Positions 7,729 to 17,088 are shown, counted from the stretch's first letter. The stretch is DNA of 64,000 nucleotides from Planctomycetota bacterium (GCA_014237855.1 JABACD010000009.1:124001-188000); one strand, 5' to 3'. Program-made: numbers and translations. The notes: generated by a model from the sequence alone, not told the origin.

Positions 7729-9231
7729 TCAGAGGCGACCGCTGATCACCAGGGACCCCCGCGGGATCGAGAACATGAAGGCCGTCACGGCGCTGGCGCT
7801 GACGCGCGAGTCGCTACCGTACATGGCGTTGTCCCGGTTCGGCTGGTAGTAGTAGGTCTTGTCCCCGCACTGCGCCAGGGCGAACCACCAGCGGTTGGCG
7901 TCCATCAACGACCGGAAGCACTGGGCCTTGAAGCTGGACGCCGCAGCGGCGAGCCCCATCCCGAGCTGAGGCGAGCCGTGGGTGTCTGGAAAGCTCTCGG
8001 GGTGCTGCTGGATCATGGCCAGGTGGTGAAAGGCTCTCCTGCGGTAGCGGGTCTGGGGATAGGGAGCGAGCCGGTTCGCCAGGGCCGAGGCCGACGTGCG
8101 CCCCTGATCGGCCCAGTTGGTCGGACCCGCGACCACGTCCTTGTACCAGACGTAGCCGTTCTGTCCCGTACCCCGGGCCAGGAAGGCGTAGGCGAAGTCG
8201 TGGTGCTCACGGGAGATCTCGAGACCACAGCGCTTCATCAGCGAGAGGGCCAGCGCGCCCTGACCGGTCAGCATCCCAATCGGACCGTAGCCCTCGAAGC
8301 CAGGGTTGTGTCCCCAGCCCCCGTGAGAGTCCAGGTAGTCATCGGGAAAGGTGCCAGGGTGGGTGACCTGGGCATTGGGGTCGACCTGCGAGTGCATCGT
8401 GTACTGCCCGGCCATCAGGAAGTCACGCACCTCCGTCAGCTCCGGAAGCACCCAGGCCTCCCCCGTCAACAGGTAGTACTCGGAGAGGACAATCGCCGCC
8501 GTCATGTACTTCCAGTTCGGAAGCGAGCTGCTGTCGGTGGTCGAGGTGGTCGAGGCCAGGAAGGCAAGCCCATTCTTCAGGGCAAGGTCATGCTGCAGTC
8601 CTTCCCCTGCTGCCAGCAAGGCCAGGTTGGCGTAGAGGTCATTGACGGGGTTGCCCCATGAACCGTTGGGCTTCTGCTCCACGACGAGGAAGTCGAGCAG
8701 CTCCTGCAGGATGAGCTCGGACTTGGGGCAGTTCTCGGGAAAGGTGGGCGAGAAGGCTCCGTACTCCTGGCCAATCACCAGCACCTCGTCGCGTACCGCT
8801 CCACCGGCATCGACACGGACACTCAAGTTGCCGCCTCCCGCTGTCGACTGGGCCGCCTCGAGGGCGACGGCAAACTCTCCCACCGGCCCCCTTGCGCCGA
8901 AGACGCTCTCGCCATAGCCGTTCTCATGGGCCTCGATGAAGCTGGCACCACTGACTCCGACGATGGACTCTCCGACTGCGATCTTGCCGTCCGCCGGCGA
9001 ACCGGGAAAGACGTACCTCACCACCATGGTCTTGGGAGCGTTCTCGACCAGCTCGATGCGGAGCCCGGTGATCCCCAGGTTGTAGTACCAGCCAGGTACA
9101 ACCGCATCAGGCCCCGTGTTCGCCTGCTGGTTCCAGGGGGAACCATTGGGAAAGTAGTGAACCTGGGCCGTCGAGCTGGCGGCGAGTAGCAGGATGGAGG
9201 GCAAGCAGAGCGAGGAAGCGGACAGTTTCAT
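7729..9231 (-). CDS. Exported PDZ plus alpha/alpha-toroid protein (DUF6288-like)
   Basis: 500 residues from the ATG at 9231, chosen because the peptide MKLSASSLCLPSILLLAASS-TAQ then forms a clean signal peptide; an upstream in-frame start adds 13 polar residues. Residues about 30-160 look like a PDZ-type domain (GWYYNLGITGLRIEL... VFPGSPADGKIAVGESIVGVSG). The rest is helical with conserved GSW, DLYANLALLAAGEG, GGWGH and GYGPIGMLTGQGALALSL blocks. These resemble the terpenoid-cyclase/squalene-cyclase toroid fold seen in planctomycete DUF6288 proteins. It probably acts in the periplasm or at the cell surface. The enzymatic role is unknown, and no catalytic DxDD-type motif was recognised. Confidence 0.8.
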   Translation of the reverse strand: MKLSASSLCLPSILLLAASSTAQVHYFPNGSPWNQQANTGPDAVVPGWYYNLGITGLRIELVENAPKTMVVRYVFPGSPADGKIAVGESIVGVSGASFIEAHENGYGESVFGARGPVGEFAVALEAAQSTAGGGNLSVRVDAGGAVRDEVLVIGQEYGAFSPTFPENCPKSELILQELLDFLVVEQKPNGSWGNPVNDLYANLALLAAGEGLQHDLALKNGLAFLASTTSTTDSSSLPNWKYMTAAIVLSEYYLLTGEAWVLPELTEVRDFLMAGQYTMHSQVDPNAQVTHPGTFPDDYLDSHGGWGHNPGFEGYGPIGMLTGQGALALSLMKRCGLEISREHHDFAYAFLARGTGQNGYVWYKDVVAGPTNWADQGRTSASALANRLAPYPQTRYRRRAFHHLAMIQQHPESFPDTHGSPQLGMGLAAAASSFKAQCFRSLMDANRWWFALAQCGDKTYYYQPNRDNAMYGSDSRVSASAVTAFMFSIPRGSLVISGRL

Positions 9232-9347
9232 CTTGTGCAGGATCTGGATGTTCGAGAGGTTGTCTTCCAAGAGCCTAGTTCAACCGGAGTGAACCAGCCA
9301 GATGCCCTGGCTCATCGATCTCGCGACTGGCTCGAGCGCCCTGCACA

Positions 9348-9380
9348 GGCACCCCGAACGCATCGAGCGTCCGGGGTGCC
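9348..9380 (-). terminator. Hairpin downstream of the M12-type protease gene
   Basis: GGCACCCCG pairs with CGGGGTGCC, followed after one mismatch by an inner ACGC/GCGT pairing and a five-base loop. It starts 57 nt past the stop of the minus-strand gene ending at 9437. There is no clear T-tract on that strand, so it may be a terminator or an mRNA 3' end stabiliser. Confidence 0.55.
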
Positions 9381-9436
9381 AGCTGTGACCCGAGCCGGGG
9401 GCCAATGGCAAGGAGCCAGGCCCCAAGACCACTGGA

Positions 9437-11125
9437 TCAGGGATCGACCTGGATCGTGCTGATCGAGCTTGCGAAGTAGGCTCCCCCGGAGTCCTGCGTG
9501 ACCATCTGGCAGTAGACCGTCTGGCCCTGCCAGGAGTTCGGGCAGAGAGTTCGAATGAAGCCCAAACCAACCGCGTCGAGGATCAGTGTTCTGCTCTTCA
9601 CGGGGTTCGCCAGCACATCGAAACCGTTGACCTGTGCGGTCGTGGGATCCAACGCGTAGCTGAAGACAGCGGTCGTGCCTGGAGTACCACCGAGATTCGC
9701 ACTGATTGGAAATCCAGCAATCGCCACTGAAGCCACGGTGTGGCGGGGCGGGTCGGTCACGGTGTACTCGAACATGAGCCCGTTGCTGGGGGCCCCCGCA
9801 GAGGCGGTGATCACCGTCTGACCAAGCGCTGTCGGCTTGGGTAGTTCCACCTCCAGTCGCCCCGACGAAATGGGCTCGAGGTTGGACAGGTCGACGAGCT
9901 GGGCACCCACATGAACCAGATGAACTCCATCGAGTTCGGAACCACCCAGCAAGACCGTCGCAACAGTGTTCTGCGCAACCGTATCGAAGGCCGCAACGCT
10001 CGAGGGGCTCACGAAGGCCAGGGAGGGAGTCACGCCTGGGGGGATCAGGTCAAAGCAGCTGGTGTTGTTGGAAATTGTCGATGAGATTGAGGCGATCGTA
10101 CTCGATCCGAACGTAAGCGAAGGTTTGCCGATCGCCGGCCACATCAGCCCACAGTCCGGTTCACCGTCGCAATGCTTGGCGCCAAGTTGGTGCCCTAGTT
10201 CATGGGCCATCAGCGCTACTCGCTTAGAGAGGCTTTCCATTTGGCTGCCTAAACCAGCCGATTGGGGTGTACAGGCACAGCCAATACAACTTGCTAAGCC
10301 TCCGTTTACATAGCTGGCTCCTGTGAACAGATAAGCAACTCGATACTCCCCGGTGTGACGAGTCACCAGATAGTTGCGAAGGTCGAACAATAGCTGACCT
10401 TCATTTTCAAAGAGAGGATCAAAAGGGTCCGGTTCCGCCGTCCAAACCTCGAGAACAGTGACCCGGAACCGAAGGTTGACGTAGTACTCGTAGATCGAGG
10501 ACACGTAGTAAGTCGCCTCTTCCATCAGCTCCTCGGCGTCCTGAACGCTGAGCCCCTTCGCGAGGAAGTACTCGTAGTCCGCCTGAAGAGCTAGATCACA
10601 CTGGAGGCTGGTCACCAGGTTGGTCGAGCCACCTGAGGTGAGGCTGCTGCCGATCGACGAACCGGCTGCTTGCCGGCCCCCGGCTGACGGACTCGGCCCC
10701 TGCAGGTGGCCCGAACCCTGCGCCGACGAGCCGACGACTCCACAGTCCGGCAAGCTGACACTCTCCTCCAACCAGCGAACCTCTCCATCGGCATCGGAGA
10801 AGAAGCGGACTCCTGAGGGTTGAAAGACCGCTCCTGAGACGACTCCATCGCGAACACTGGCCTTCACGGGGAACTCGTGGTTGCCAGAGCGGATGACACA
10901 GTCGAAGAGCTGGAGGCTGGCTCCGACACGAGGCACCCGACGCATCGACGAGAAGCGCTCGGCCACCAGGGAGTCTCCGTCACCGAGGTCGTAGGTTCCG
11001 TCTCCAAGCAGGACGCTCTCCTTCAAGGTGACCAGGTCCAACCTGTCGATGGCCTCCTGAGGGCTGATGACTGGACTATCTACAAGTGCAGGGGCGAATA
11101 GAAAAATGGATGAGGCAATTATCAT
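9437..11125 (-). CDS. Secreted M12-type zinc metalloprotease with C-terminal Ig/IPT-like domains
   Basis: 562 residues. The N-terminus (MIIASSIFLFAPALVDSP) is a signal peptide. H308-E-L-G-H312-x5-H318 matches the metzincin HExxHxxGxxH consensus, and GLMWP at 327-331 fits the Met-turn. Acidic and cysteine-containing segments just before it (CIGCACTPQSAGLG) are typical of adamalysin/reprolysin-like bacterial enzymes. The first 170 residues look like a propeptide with a Gly/Ser-rich linker (about 130-170). After residue 345 comes beta-rich sequence (TPSLAFVSPSSVAAFDTVAQ), probably IPT/Ig-like domains. A secreted protein-degrading or maturation role is expected. The gene stands alone, with a hairpin after the stop. 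Confidence 0.88.
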   Translation of the reverse strand: MIIASSIFLFAPALVDSPVISPQEAIDRLDLVTLKESVLLGDGTYDLGDGDSLVAERFSSMRRVPRVGASLQLFDCVIRSGNHEFPVKASVRDGVVSGAVFQPSGVRFFSDADGEVRWLEESVSLPDCGVVGSSAQGSGHLQGPSPSAGGRQAAGSSIGSSLTSGGSTNLVTSLQCDLALQADYEYFLAKGLSVQDAEELMEEATYYVSSIYEYYVNLRFRVTVLEVWTAEPDPFDPLFENEGQLLFDLRNYLVTRHTGEYRVAYLFTGASYVNGGLASCIGCACTPQSAGLGSQMESLSKRVALMAHELGHQLGAKHCDGEPDCGLMWPAIGKPSLTFGSSTIASISSTISNNTSCFDLIPPGVTPSLAFVSPSSVAAFDTVAQNTVATVLLGGSELDGVHLVHVGAQLVDLSNLEPISSGRLEVELPKPTALGQTVITASAGAPSNGLMFEYTVTDPPRHTVASVAIAGFPISANLGGTPGTTAVFSYALDPTTAQVNGFDVLANPVKSRTLILDAVGLGFIRTLCPNSWQGQTVYCQMVTQDSGGAYFASSISTIQVDP

Positions 11126-11506
11126 GGCAGTCCCTTTGTCGTTTGGACCGATTCATGGGGGAGCGATACGCTCGCAGGTATCACGTGCCAGTCGGACATG
11201 AGGCAGTTCATGGCCACCGACACATGGGGGGAATCGGTATCTGGTTGTTACCTCGAGTGTTCGAACCCGAGGTAAGGAATGGCCGGAACAGCGCGAAGTG
11301 CACTACCGGTCTCATTCAGACAAGCGGAGACCCGGTCAGGCTGTTACACGGGCTGCGAAGAAACCCCTCGAGCGCCGGGCTCCTCTTTCGGGCCGCCCCA
11401 GCCATGAGGCTCTCGCCATCGAAGAGCTCCGCGGGGCTCGGCTTTGCCTCAATCGGCTTCACCCTTCGTACGGGGATCCCAGGGGGCTCGACCCGTACTT
11501 TATAGA
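11126..11506. other. Gene-free stretch between protease gene and tRNA-Pro
   Basis: No convincing coding sequence is seen: the 139-codon plus-strand frame across it lacks family features and a ribosome site. It should hold the protease promoter on the minus strand and the tRNA 3' flank. A weak 7-bp inverted repeat, GTACGGG/CCCGTAC at 11468-11498, lies just past the tRNA 3' end and could help terminate it. Confidence 0.5.
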
Positions 11507-11584
<78 letters not shown>

Positions 11585-11679
11585 ACCGAGGGACGGAGGT
11601 TATAGGGCCTGGATCCGGTAGCGTCAATCTGACGCAGCCGGAACTTGCCGCTGAAGCCTCCGCCCCCCAGAATCTCCCC

Positions 11680-12069
11680 ATGGCACGTCCGGGTAGACAG
11701 CTCAGAGCAATCGGCAGGGTGGTCAGGAGGCGTCACCGCACCTGGATGGCCTCCATGACCCTCGCCACCATCGGATGGGCCGTGATCTGGATCTCGGTCT
11801 GCGTGGCTCGCTGGGTGCCCGGATGGGCTCCCGATCCGACCATCAGCTTCAACGCTGCCTCCTTCTTCGCCCTGGTCGGGCTGGGGCTGGGCATCTTCAC
11901 CCTGAGAGCCAAGCTCGCCTGGATCCTGATCACAGGAGCTCCCCTGTTTGCCAACGGGAGCCTCCTGAGCCTGAGGTACGTCATCCCCGACCTCCTCGAG
12001 CCCCCGCAGCTCGCCGAGGAGAGCGCTCGAGAGGGCGCCCCTGCGGCCTCGGCCTTCAGGCCTCGATAG
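11680..12069 (+). CDS. Small membrane protein, unknown function
   Basis: 129 residues from the ATG at 11680; earlier in-frame starts would lie inside the tRNA. A basic N-terminus (RxVRRRHR) precedes three hydrophobic segments at roughly residues 23-43, 55-75 and 77-98, so it is an inner-membrane protein with the positive end probably cytoplasmic. No family was recognised. Its last 14 nt overlap the tail of the convergent gene 12056-12454. The hydrophobic organisation and clean start support a real gene, but an alignment was not possible. Confidence 0.6.
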   Translation: MARPGRQLRAIGRVVRRRHRTWMASMTLATIGWAVIWISVCVARWVPGWAPDPTISFNAASFFALVGLGLGIFTLRAKLAWILITGAPLFANGSLLSLRYVIPDLLEPPQLAEESAREGAPAASAFRPR

Positions 12070-12454
12070 GATCGCTCAGGAGCAGCATCACCGTACCGGT
12101 GACCGCCGTGCACACGGTGAAGACCAGGACACTCCAGGCCGCTCGACTGTGCAGGCCCCGGAACTTCGGATTGCGAATGGTCAGGATACCGGTCACCAAG
12201 GGCAGCAGATAGGCCGCCGTGTTCAGACGGGCCATCGACATGTGCACCGGGGTGATCCAACCCGCAGACTCGAGGTCATAGAGCTTCCCGAGCTCCAAGG
12301 CGAAGAAGATGGTCGTCCCCAGCATCAGGACTGCCCCGGCAACAAAGCTGAGGTGAGCCCTGCGCCTGGCCTTCATCCCTGTCACCACGGCGCAACCCAA
12401 GCAGGCCAGCGTCAGTACCAGGGAACCAAGGAATCCAAGGGTCGGCGAAATCAC
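12056..12454 (-). CDS. Four-helix membrane protein, unknown function
   Basis: 132 residues with four hydrophobic segments at about 5-25, 35-55, 78-95 and 107-127, consistent with a polytopic inner-membrane protein. Conserved-looking features include TxxHMSxARLNTAAYLLP in the third helix; the His and Arg there could be functional. It starts with ATG overlapping the stop of gpsA (ATGA, 12451-12454), so it is the third gene of a plsY-gpsA operon. A role linked to membrane lipid synthesis is inferred only from position. It resembles DUF420-type small membrane proteins, but this is tentative. Confidence 0.68.
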   Translation of the reverse strand: MISPTLGFLGSLVLTLACLGCAVVTGMKARRRAHLSFVAGAVLMLGTTIFFALELGKLYDLESAGWITPVHMSMARLNTAAYLLPLVTGILTIRNPKFRGLHSRAAWSVLVFTVCTAVTGTVMLLLSDPIEA

Positions 12455-13485
12455 TGCTCCTCGCTTGAGAGCCCGTCCATCTCCCCTACCAGGTCTCTTC
12501 TCATCAGGTCCAGCACCGCCTCGCGCGGATCCTTCTTCTCAAACAGGATCGCGTGGACCTGTTCGGCGATGGGCAGCTCGAGGCCACGCAGGTCGGACTC
12601 GGGCCCGAAAAGGGCCTTGGTCGTCCAGACGCCCTCGGCCACCATCTTCATCCGACCGAGAATCTCCTCGAGGGTCTCTCCAGAGCCGATGGCCTCTCCG
12701 ACCGCGCGGTTGCGCGAGTGCTTGGAGCAACAGGTCGTCACCAGGTCACCGAATCCAGCCAGACCGAAGAAGGTCGCCTGCTTGCCACCACGCTGCTCGC
12801 CGAAGCGCGCCATCTCGACCATGCCACGGGTGAGCAGGGCAGACTTGGCATTATCTCCGAGCTGGAGTCCGTCGGAGATGCCTGCCGCGAGGGCGATGAC
12901 GTTCTTGAGGGCACCTGCCAGCTCGGCTCCTGAACGATCCGACGAGGTGTAGACACGCAGGGACTCCGAGCTGAAGGCTCGCTGTCCGGCCTCCGCCAGG
13001 CTGGAGTCCTCACTGGCTATCACCACCGAGGCCGGCAGGCCCCGGGCGACCTCCTCCGCGTGGCTGGGCCCCGTCAGGACCCCGAGGGGTCGATCACCCA
13101 GCACATCACGCAGGATTTCCGTGGGAGCCGAGAAGGTCTCGATCTCCAGACCCTTGGTGGCCGAGATCACCGGCATGGATCCGTGCAGGGCGTCCTCGAA
13201 CTTCAAGGCCACGCTGCGCAGGAACTGGGTGGGGACCACGCTGATCACCAGGTCAACCCCTTCCGCGCTGGAGTAGGGGTCTGCGGAGAAGTTCATCTCC
13301 TCCGGCAGATGTATCCCTGGCAGGTAGGGCTCGTTCTCGCGCTTCTCGCCCATGGCCTCAGCCTGCTCGGCGAAGGCACTCCAGAGCGTCGTCTCGATGC
13401 CCTTGCGACACAGCAACAGAGCCAGGGTCGTGCCCCAGCTACCGTCCCCCAGGACGAGGGCCTTGCGCACCGTGTTCTCGCTCAT
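12451..13485 (-). CDS. gpsA: NAD(P)H-dependent glycerol-3-phosphate dehydrogenase
   Basis: 344 residues. The Rossmann entry is VLGDGSWGTTLALLL (residues 11-25), followed by SATKGLE, the GPSHAEEVARG motif, and the substrate-domain stretch ELAGALKNVIALAAGISDG with the catalytic lysine in LKN. LAGFGDLVTTC follows it. It reduces dihydroxyacetone phosphate to sn-glycerol-3-phosphate for phospholipid synthesis in the cytoplasm. It directly follows plsY with a 1-nt gap, a natural pairing because PlsY uses the product. Length is typical of the family. Confidence 0.97.
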   Translation of the reverse strand: MSENTVRKALVLGDGSWGTTLALLLCRKGIETTLWSAFAEQAEAMGEKRENEPYLPGIHLPEEMNFSADPYSSAEGVDLVISVVPTQFLRSVALKFEDALHGSMPVISATKGLEIETFSAPTEILRDVLGDRPLGVLTGPSHAEEVARGLPASVVIASEDSSLAEAGQRAFSSESLRVYTSSDRSGAELAGALKNVIALAAGISDGLQLGDNAKSALLTRGMVEMARFGEQRGGKQATFFGLAGFGDLVTTCCSKHSRNRAVGEAIGSGETLEEILGRMKMVAEGVWTTKALFGPESDLRGLELPIAEQVHAILFEKKDPREAVLDLMRRDLVGEMDGLSSEEQ

Positions 13486-13486
13486 C

Positions 13487-14134
13487 TCACTTACTTCCTG
13501 GCAGGTCTTCCCTGCGCCAGAGTTTCTTCCAGAGCCTGGTCCGGCTCTCTTTGCCCTCCAGCAGGTGCCTCATGTTCGATCGATGCCTGACCAGGATCAA
13601 GGCCGTAAGCAGCGCAGTTCCCAAGATTATCTCAGGAGGGTGGCCGAGCCACCAGGCGGTCACCGGAAAGGACAGGCCCATGCAGATGGAGGAGACGCTC
13701 ACATAACCGAACAAGAGCAGGGTCAGCACCCAGACGGCACCAGCCACCAGCACGATTCCCGGGTCGATGGCGAGGATGACACCAAAGCCCGTCGCCACGG
13801 CCTTGCCTCCTCGAAAGCGCAGGTACAGCGGCCAGACGTGGCCACAGACGGCCGCGGCGCCACAGGCCACCATCCAGGTCGGATCATCTCCAGCCAGGAA
13901 GAACACCGGGGCATAGCCCTTGAAGGTATCGAGCAGGAAGGCGGTCAGCCCCAGGGGCACCCCCAGGGTTCGCATGGCGTTGGTGGCGCCGATGTTACCG
14001 CTCCCCACCTGGCGCAGATCGACACCCTTGATCACACGACACATCAGGAACCCGAAGGGCACTGCTCCGATGAGGTAGGCCAGGATCACCCGCCAGGTGA
14101 GCCCGCCCGGGTCAGTCAGGCCGAGGAAATCCAT
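13487..14134 (-). CDS. plsY: Acyl-phosphate:glycerol-3-phosphate acyltransferase
   Basis: 215 residues from the ATG at 14134; the open frame extends further but into the divergent hyuA-like gene. PlsY hallmarks are present: AYLIGAVPFGFL, the GSGNIGATNAMRTLG motif binding the acyl-phosphate or glycerol-phosphate phosphate, DTFKG, CGHVWPLYLRFRGGKAVATGFG, and a second RHRSNMRHLLEGKE stretch. Multiple hydrophobic segments fit an integral inner-membrane enzyme. It catalyses the first acylation of glycerol-3-phosphate using acyl phosphate, which also implies a plsX elsewhere. Heads the plsY-gpsA-unknown membrane protein operon. Confidence 0.97.
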   Translation of the reverse strand: MDFLGLTDPGGLTWRVILAYLIGAVPFGFLMCRVIKGVDLRQVGSGNIGATNAMRTLGVPLGLTAFLLDTFKGYAPVFFLAGDDPTWMVACGAAAVCGHVWPLYLRFRGGKAVATGFGVILAIDPGIVLVAGAVWVLTLLLFGYVSVSSICMGLSFPVTAWWLGHPPEIILGTALLTALILVRHRSNMRHLLEGKESRTRLWKKLWRREDLPGSK

Positions 14135-14255
14135 CGCTGTCAGGGCGGAGGCTACTCTTTTGGGGTCGCCCCCATCACAGCATTCCAGTGGATGGATGCC
14201 CGAATCGAGGTCAGGGGGGGGACAGGGCCTCCAGGAGCCGTAGACTTCTCCGACC

Positions 14256-16247
14256 TTGAAGACGATTGGAGTGGATACCGGCGGCACCTTCACCGACCTC
14301 GTGTTGATCGAGGACGGTGAGCTGCGTGCCGAGAAGCTACCCTCGACCCCCGATGATCCCTCCCGAGCCGTTCTCGAGGGCATCGAGAGCCTCGGCGGAG
14401 CGGGGAGCGGCGACGAGGTCGTCCACGGCACCACCGTGGCCCTGAACGCACTGCTGACCCGGCGCTTTGCACCCGCCGCGATGGTCGTGAACGAGGGCTT
14501 CCTCGACATGATCGAGATCGGTCGCCAGGCGCGCCCCGAGCTCTACGCCCTGCACCCGGTCAAGCGGCCTGCCCTGATCCCACGCGAGCTACGCTTCGAG
14601 GTCTCACAACGCTCCTTCCCTGGGACAGACGGCAAGCTGCACCAGGAGCGTGCACCACAGCCCGACGAGCTCGCGACCCTCGCCCGACGAATCGGACGCT
14701 CGAAGGCCCAGAGCATTGCGGTCTGCCTGCTGCACGCCTACGCCGATCCCGAGATCGAGCTGCGCGTCGCTCGCGCCCTGGAACCCCTGGGCCTGCCGAT
14801 CACCTGCTCTGCCAGCATCCTGAGGGAGTTTCGCGAGTTCGAGCGCTTCTCGACCACCTGTGCCAATGCGGTCCTGGTACCGATCATCTCCGGCTACGTG
14901 GAGCGGCTCGCTCGATCCCTGCCGGACGTGCGCCTCTCGCTGCTGCAATCCAGCGGCGGCACACTTCCAGCAGAGCGCGCCGCCCAGGAACCCGCGCGCC
15001 TCCTGCTATCGGGACCGGCCGGTGGAGTGGTCGGTGCAGCTCGAGCCGCTCGTGATGCAGGGCTCGAACGGCTGGTGACCCTCGACATGGGCGGAACCAG
15101 CACCGACGTGGCCTTCCACGACGCTCGCTCGCGACTGGAGGACAGTGTCAGCAGCGCGGAGGTGGGCGGAAGCCCGATCGGCCTGCCTGCGCTCGACATC
15201 CACACCATCGGCTGTGGTGGTGGATCGCTCGTGCATCTGGATGCGGGAGGCATTCTCCACGTGGGCCCTGCCAGTGCTGGCGCCGATCCCGGTCCCATCT
15301 GCCATGGCAAGGGAGACGCCCCCACCGTCACCGATGCCCACGTGCTGCTTGGGCACATAGCCTCCGGGCACTTCCTTGGCGGACGACTCGAGCTGGACGT
15401 CGATGGGGTCGAACGGGCCTTCGAGCAGCTGGGCAAGCGACTCTCCGCGACCCCGGTCCAGGCCGCACGGGCCGTCCTCGAGGTGGCCAGAGCCGCCATG
15501 CGCAGGGCGGTCGGCGTCGAGACCATGCAGCGCGGGCAGGACCCCCGCAGCCTTCCGGTGGTGGCCTTTGGCGGCGCCGGTGGACTCCAAGGTGCCGCCC
15601 TCGCAGCTGGGCTCGGGATGCCCGGCGCCCTGATTCCTGCCATGCCCGGTTGCCTCTCCGCCTTCGGAATGGCGACGGCGGACGCTCTCTCCGATCACTC
15701 GCAGACCCTGCTGGCCCCCCTGGCGAGCTGGGGGTCCCGCGATCGCCGCAAGGTCGCACGAGAGCTCGCGGACCTGGGGCGCTCAGAGCTGCTCGAGGCC
15801 GGACATCGCGCTCGCAGCATCGAGTTCGAGTACAGCCTGGACTTACGCTACAGGGGCCAGGCCTTCGAGATCGCGATTCCCGAGAGCTTCGACGCCTCCG
15901 TCGCCGAGGCCTTCGCGAGACGCCACGAGGAGCTCTACGGCTGGCAACTGGATGCCGGTGAGATCGAGCTCGTGAACCTACGCGCCCGCGCAGCCGTCCA
16001 CCGCTCCTACGAGGAGGGCCCACAACCACGGGCACGGCGCCTCCCCAAGGGGGCCATCACCGGCGAGCGTGAAGCCGATTGGAACAGCCCTGCCCTGACT
16101 CCGGTCATCGACCGCGAACAGCTTGCTCCCGGCGTGCGCCTCGAAGGGCCAGCCCTGGTCGAGGAGTTCTCCGGCACGACACTGATCCCTCCTGGCTGGA
16201 AGGGGCGTGTGACCCGCGGCGGACACCTCTGGTTGGAGCCGAAGTAA
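14256..16247 (+). CDS. Hydantoinase/oxoprolinase subunit A-like protein (HyuA)
   Basis: 663 residues from a TTG start at 14256, supported by the family N-terminus KTIGVDTGGTFTDLVLIE. Later markers are EVVHGTTVALNALL, EFERFSTTCANA, LQSSGGT, LLSGPAGGVVGA, the second ATPase-like motif TLDMGGTSTDVAF, IHTIGCGGGS and VAFGGAGGLQGAALA. The fold is ASKHA-type; family members use ATP to open 5-membered cyclic amides such as hydantoins or 5-oxoproline, or carboxylate ketones. The usual partner subunit B (HyuB) is not encoded next to it: the following gene is tonB on the other strand. It is divergent from plsY with 121 nt between starts. Substrate unknown. Confidence 0.92.
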   Translation: MKTIGVDTGGTFTDLVLIEDGELRAEKLPSTPDDPSRAVLEGIESLGGAGSGDEVVHGTTVALNALLTRRFAPAAMVVNEGFLDMIEIGRQARPELYALHPVKRPALIPRELRFEVSQRSFPGTDGKLHQERAPQPDELATLARRIGRSKAQSIAVCLLHAYADPEIELRVARALEPLGLPITCSASILREFREFERFSTTCANAVLVPIISGYVERLARSLPDVRLSLLQSSGGTLPAERAAQEPARLLLSGPAGGVVGAARAARDAGLERLVTLDMGGTSTDVAFHDARSRLEDSVSSAEVGGSPIGLPALDIHTIGCGGGSLVHLDAGGILHVGPASAGADPGPICHGKGDAPTVTDAHVLLGHIASGHFLGGRLELDVDGVERAFEQLGKRLSATPVQAARAVLEVARAAMRRAVGVETMQRGQDPRSLPVVAFGGAGGLQGAALAAGLGMPGALIPAMPGCLSAFGMATADALSDHSQTLLAPLASWGSRDRRKVARELADLGRSELLEAGHRARSIEFEYSLDLRYRGQAFEIAIPESFDASVAEAFARRHEELYGWQLDAGEIELVNLRARAAVHRSYEEGPQPRARRLPKGAITGEREADWNSPALTPVIDREQLAPGVRLEGPALVEEFSGTTLIPPGWKGRVTRGGHLWLEPK

Positions 16248-16265
16248 GAGCGCCCCCAGACCTCG

Positions 16266-17054
16266 TCAGGGTAGCTTGAAGGTGAACTTCTTGCGCACGA
16301 TGCGATGATCCGGCTCACCCTCACGCCTGGGGTCGAAGATCCACAGGAGGAAAGCCTCCAGCGCCGCCTCGTCCAGAATATCGTGCCCGCTCGATAGCTC
16401 GACGACGCCGCTGACGACCCCTCCCTCAGCATCGACGACAACCCGAAGGGTGACTGTCCCTTGCCACCCCATCCTCTGTGCCATCCTCGGGTAGTCAGGC
16501 CGTGGAGACTTCGTGAAGCCTGGTAGGGACTTCCCTTCCAGGACGACCGGCGGAGCTGGTGCCGGCGGCTCGAGGACAGGAGGTTCCGGCTGGGGAGTGA
16601 CCGGCTCGGGTTCCGTCAGATCGAGCCAGGGATCCAGATCGGCCAGCAGGTCGACCGGAGGGAGCCAGTCGAGCGGATCAGGGGCTGGAGGATCGGGGGG
16701 CAGCTCCTTGGGGGGTTCGGGGCGCTCCACGAGTTCGGGCTCCTCATTGGGCTCGGGCTCCTCGTCCGGAGTCAGCTCGGGCTCGGGCTCCTCATCCGGA
16801 AAGAGCGGCGTGAGCTCAGGCTCTTCCAGGAGGACCTCGAGGGGTTTCGTATTGCGCAGGCTCTGAACCCCACCCAGATGCTGGAGGAAGGACACCAGGA
16901 CCAGGATCCCCACAACGTGCAGGATCCCCGACCCTGCCAGCCCCCAGCCCAAGAAGCTGCGCTCCCGAAAGATGCCCACGGGGCGACTTGCGGGTTCGGA
17001 GCGATCAGGAGTCAGCGCCAGGCCCTCCTCTTCCTTCGTCTCAACAGCTTCCAC
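16266..17054 (-). CDS. tonB: TonB-type energy transducer
   Basis: 262 residues from a GTG at 17054. A single N-terminal transmembrane helix lies at about residues 34-58 (FLGWGLAGSGILHVVGILVLVSFL). A long Pro/Glu-rich spacer (about 80-180, repeated EPEPE and PEPP units) spans the periplasm. The TonB C-terminal domain covers about 185-262 (YPRMAQRMGWQGTVTLRVVVD... GHDILDEAALEAFLLWIFDP). It transmits proton-motive energy from ExbB/ExbD to outer-membrane receptors. It lies 34 nt after the receptor gene ending at 17089 and is likely co-transcribed, so it may be dedicated to that receptor. exbB and exbD are not in the window. Confidence 0.93.
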   Translation of the reverse strand: MEAVETKEEEGLALTPDRSEPASRPVGIFRERSFLGWGLAGSGILHVVGILVLVSFLQHLGGVQSLRNTKPLEVLLEEPELTPLFPDEEPEPELTPDEEPEPNEEPELVERPEPPKELPPDPPAPDPLDWLPPVDLLADLDPWLDLTEPEPVTPQPEPPVLEPPAPAPPVVLEGKSLPGFTKSPRPDYPRMAQRMGWQGTVTLRVVVDAEGGVVSGVVELSSGHDILDEAALEAFLLWIFDPRREGEPDHRIVRKKFTFKLP

Positions 17055-17088
17055 GGATTTTGCGGCCGGGTGCCCGACCCACTACAGA

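Noticed and set aside
11086-11505. 139-codon plus-strand open frame in the tRNA-proximal gap
   Set aside because: No family features or ribosome site, and it ends at the tRNA gene.
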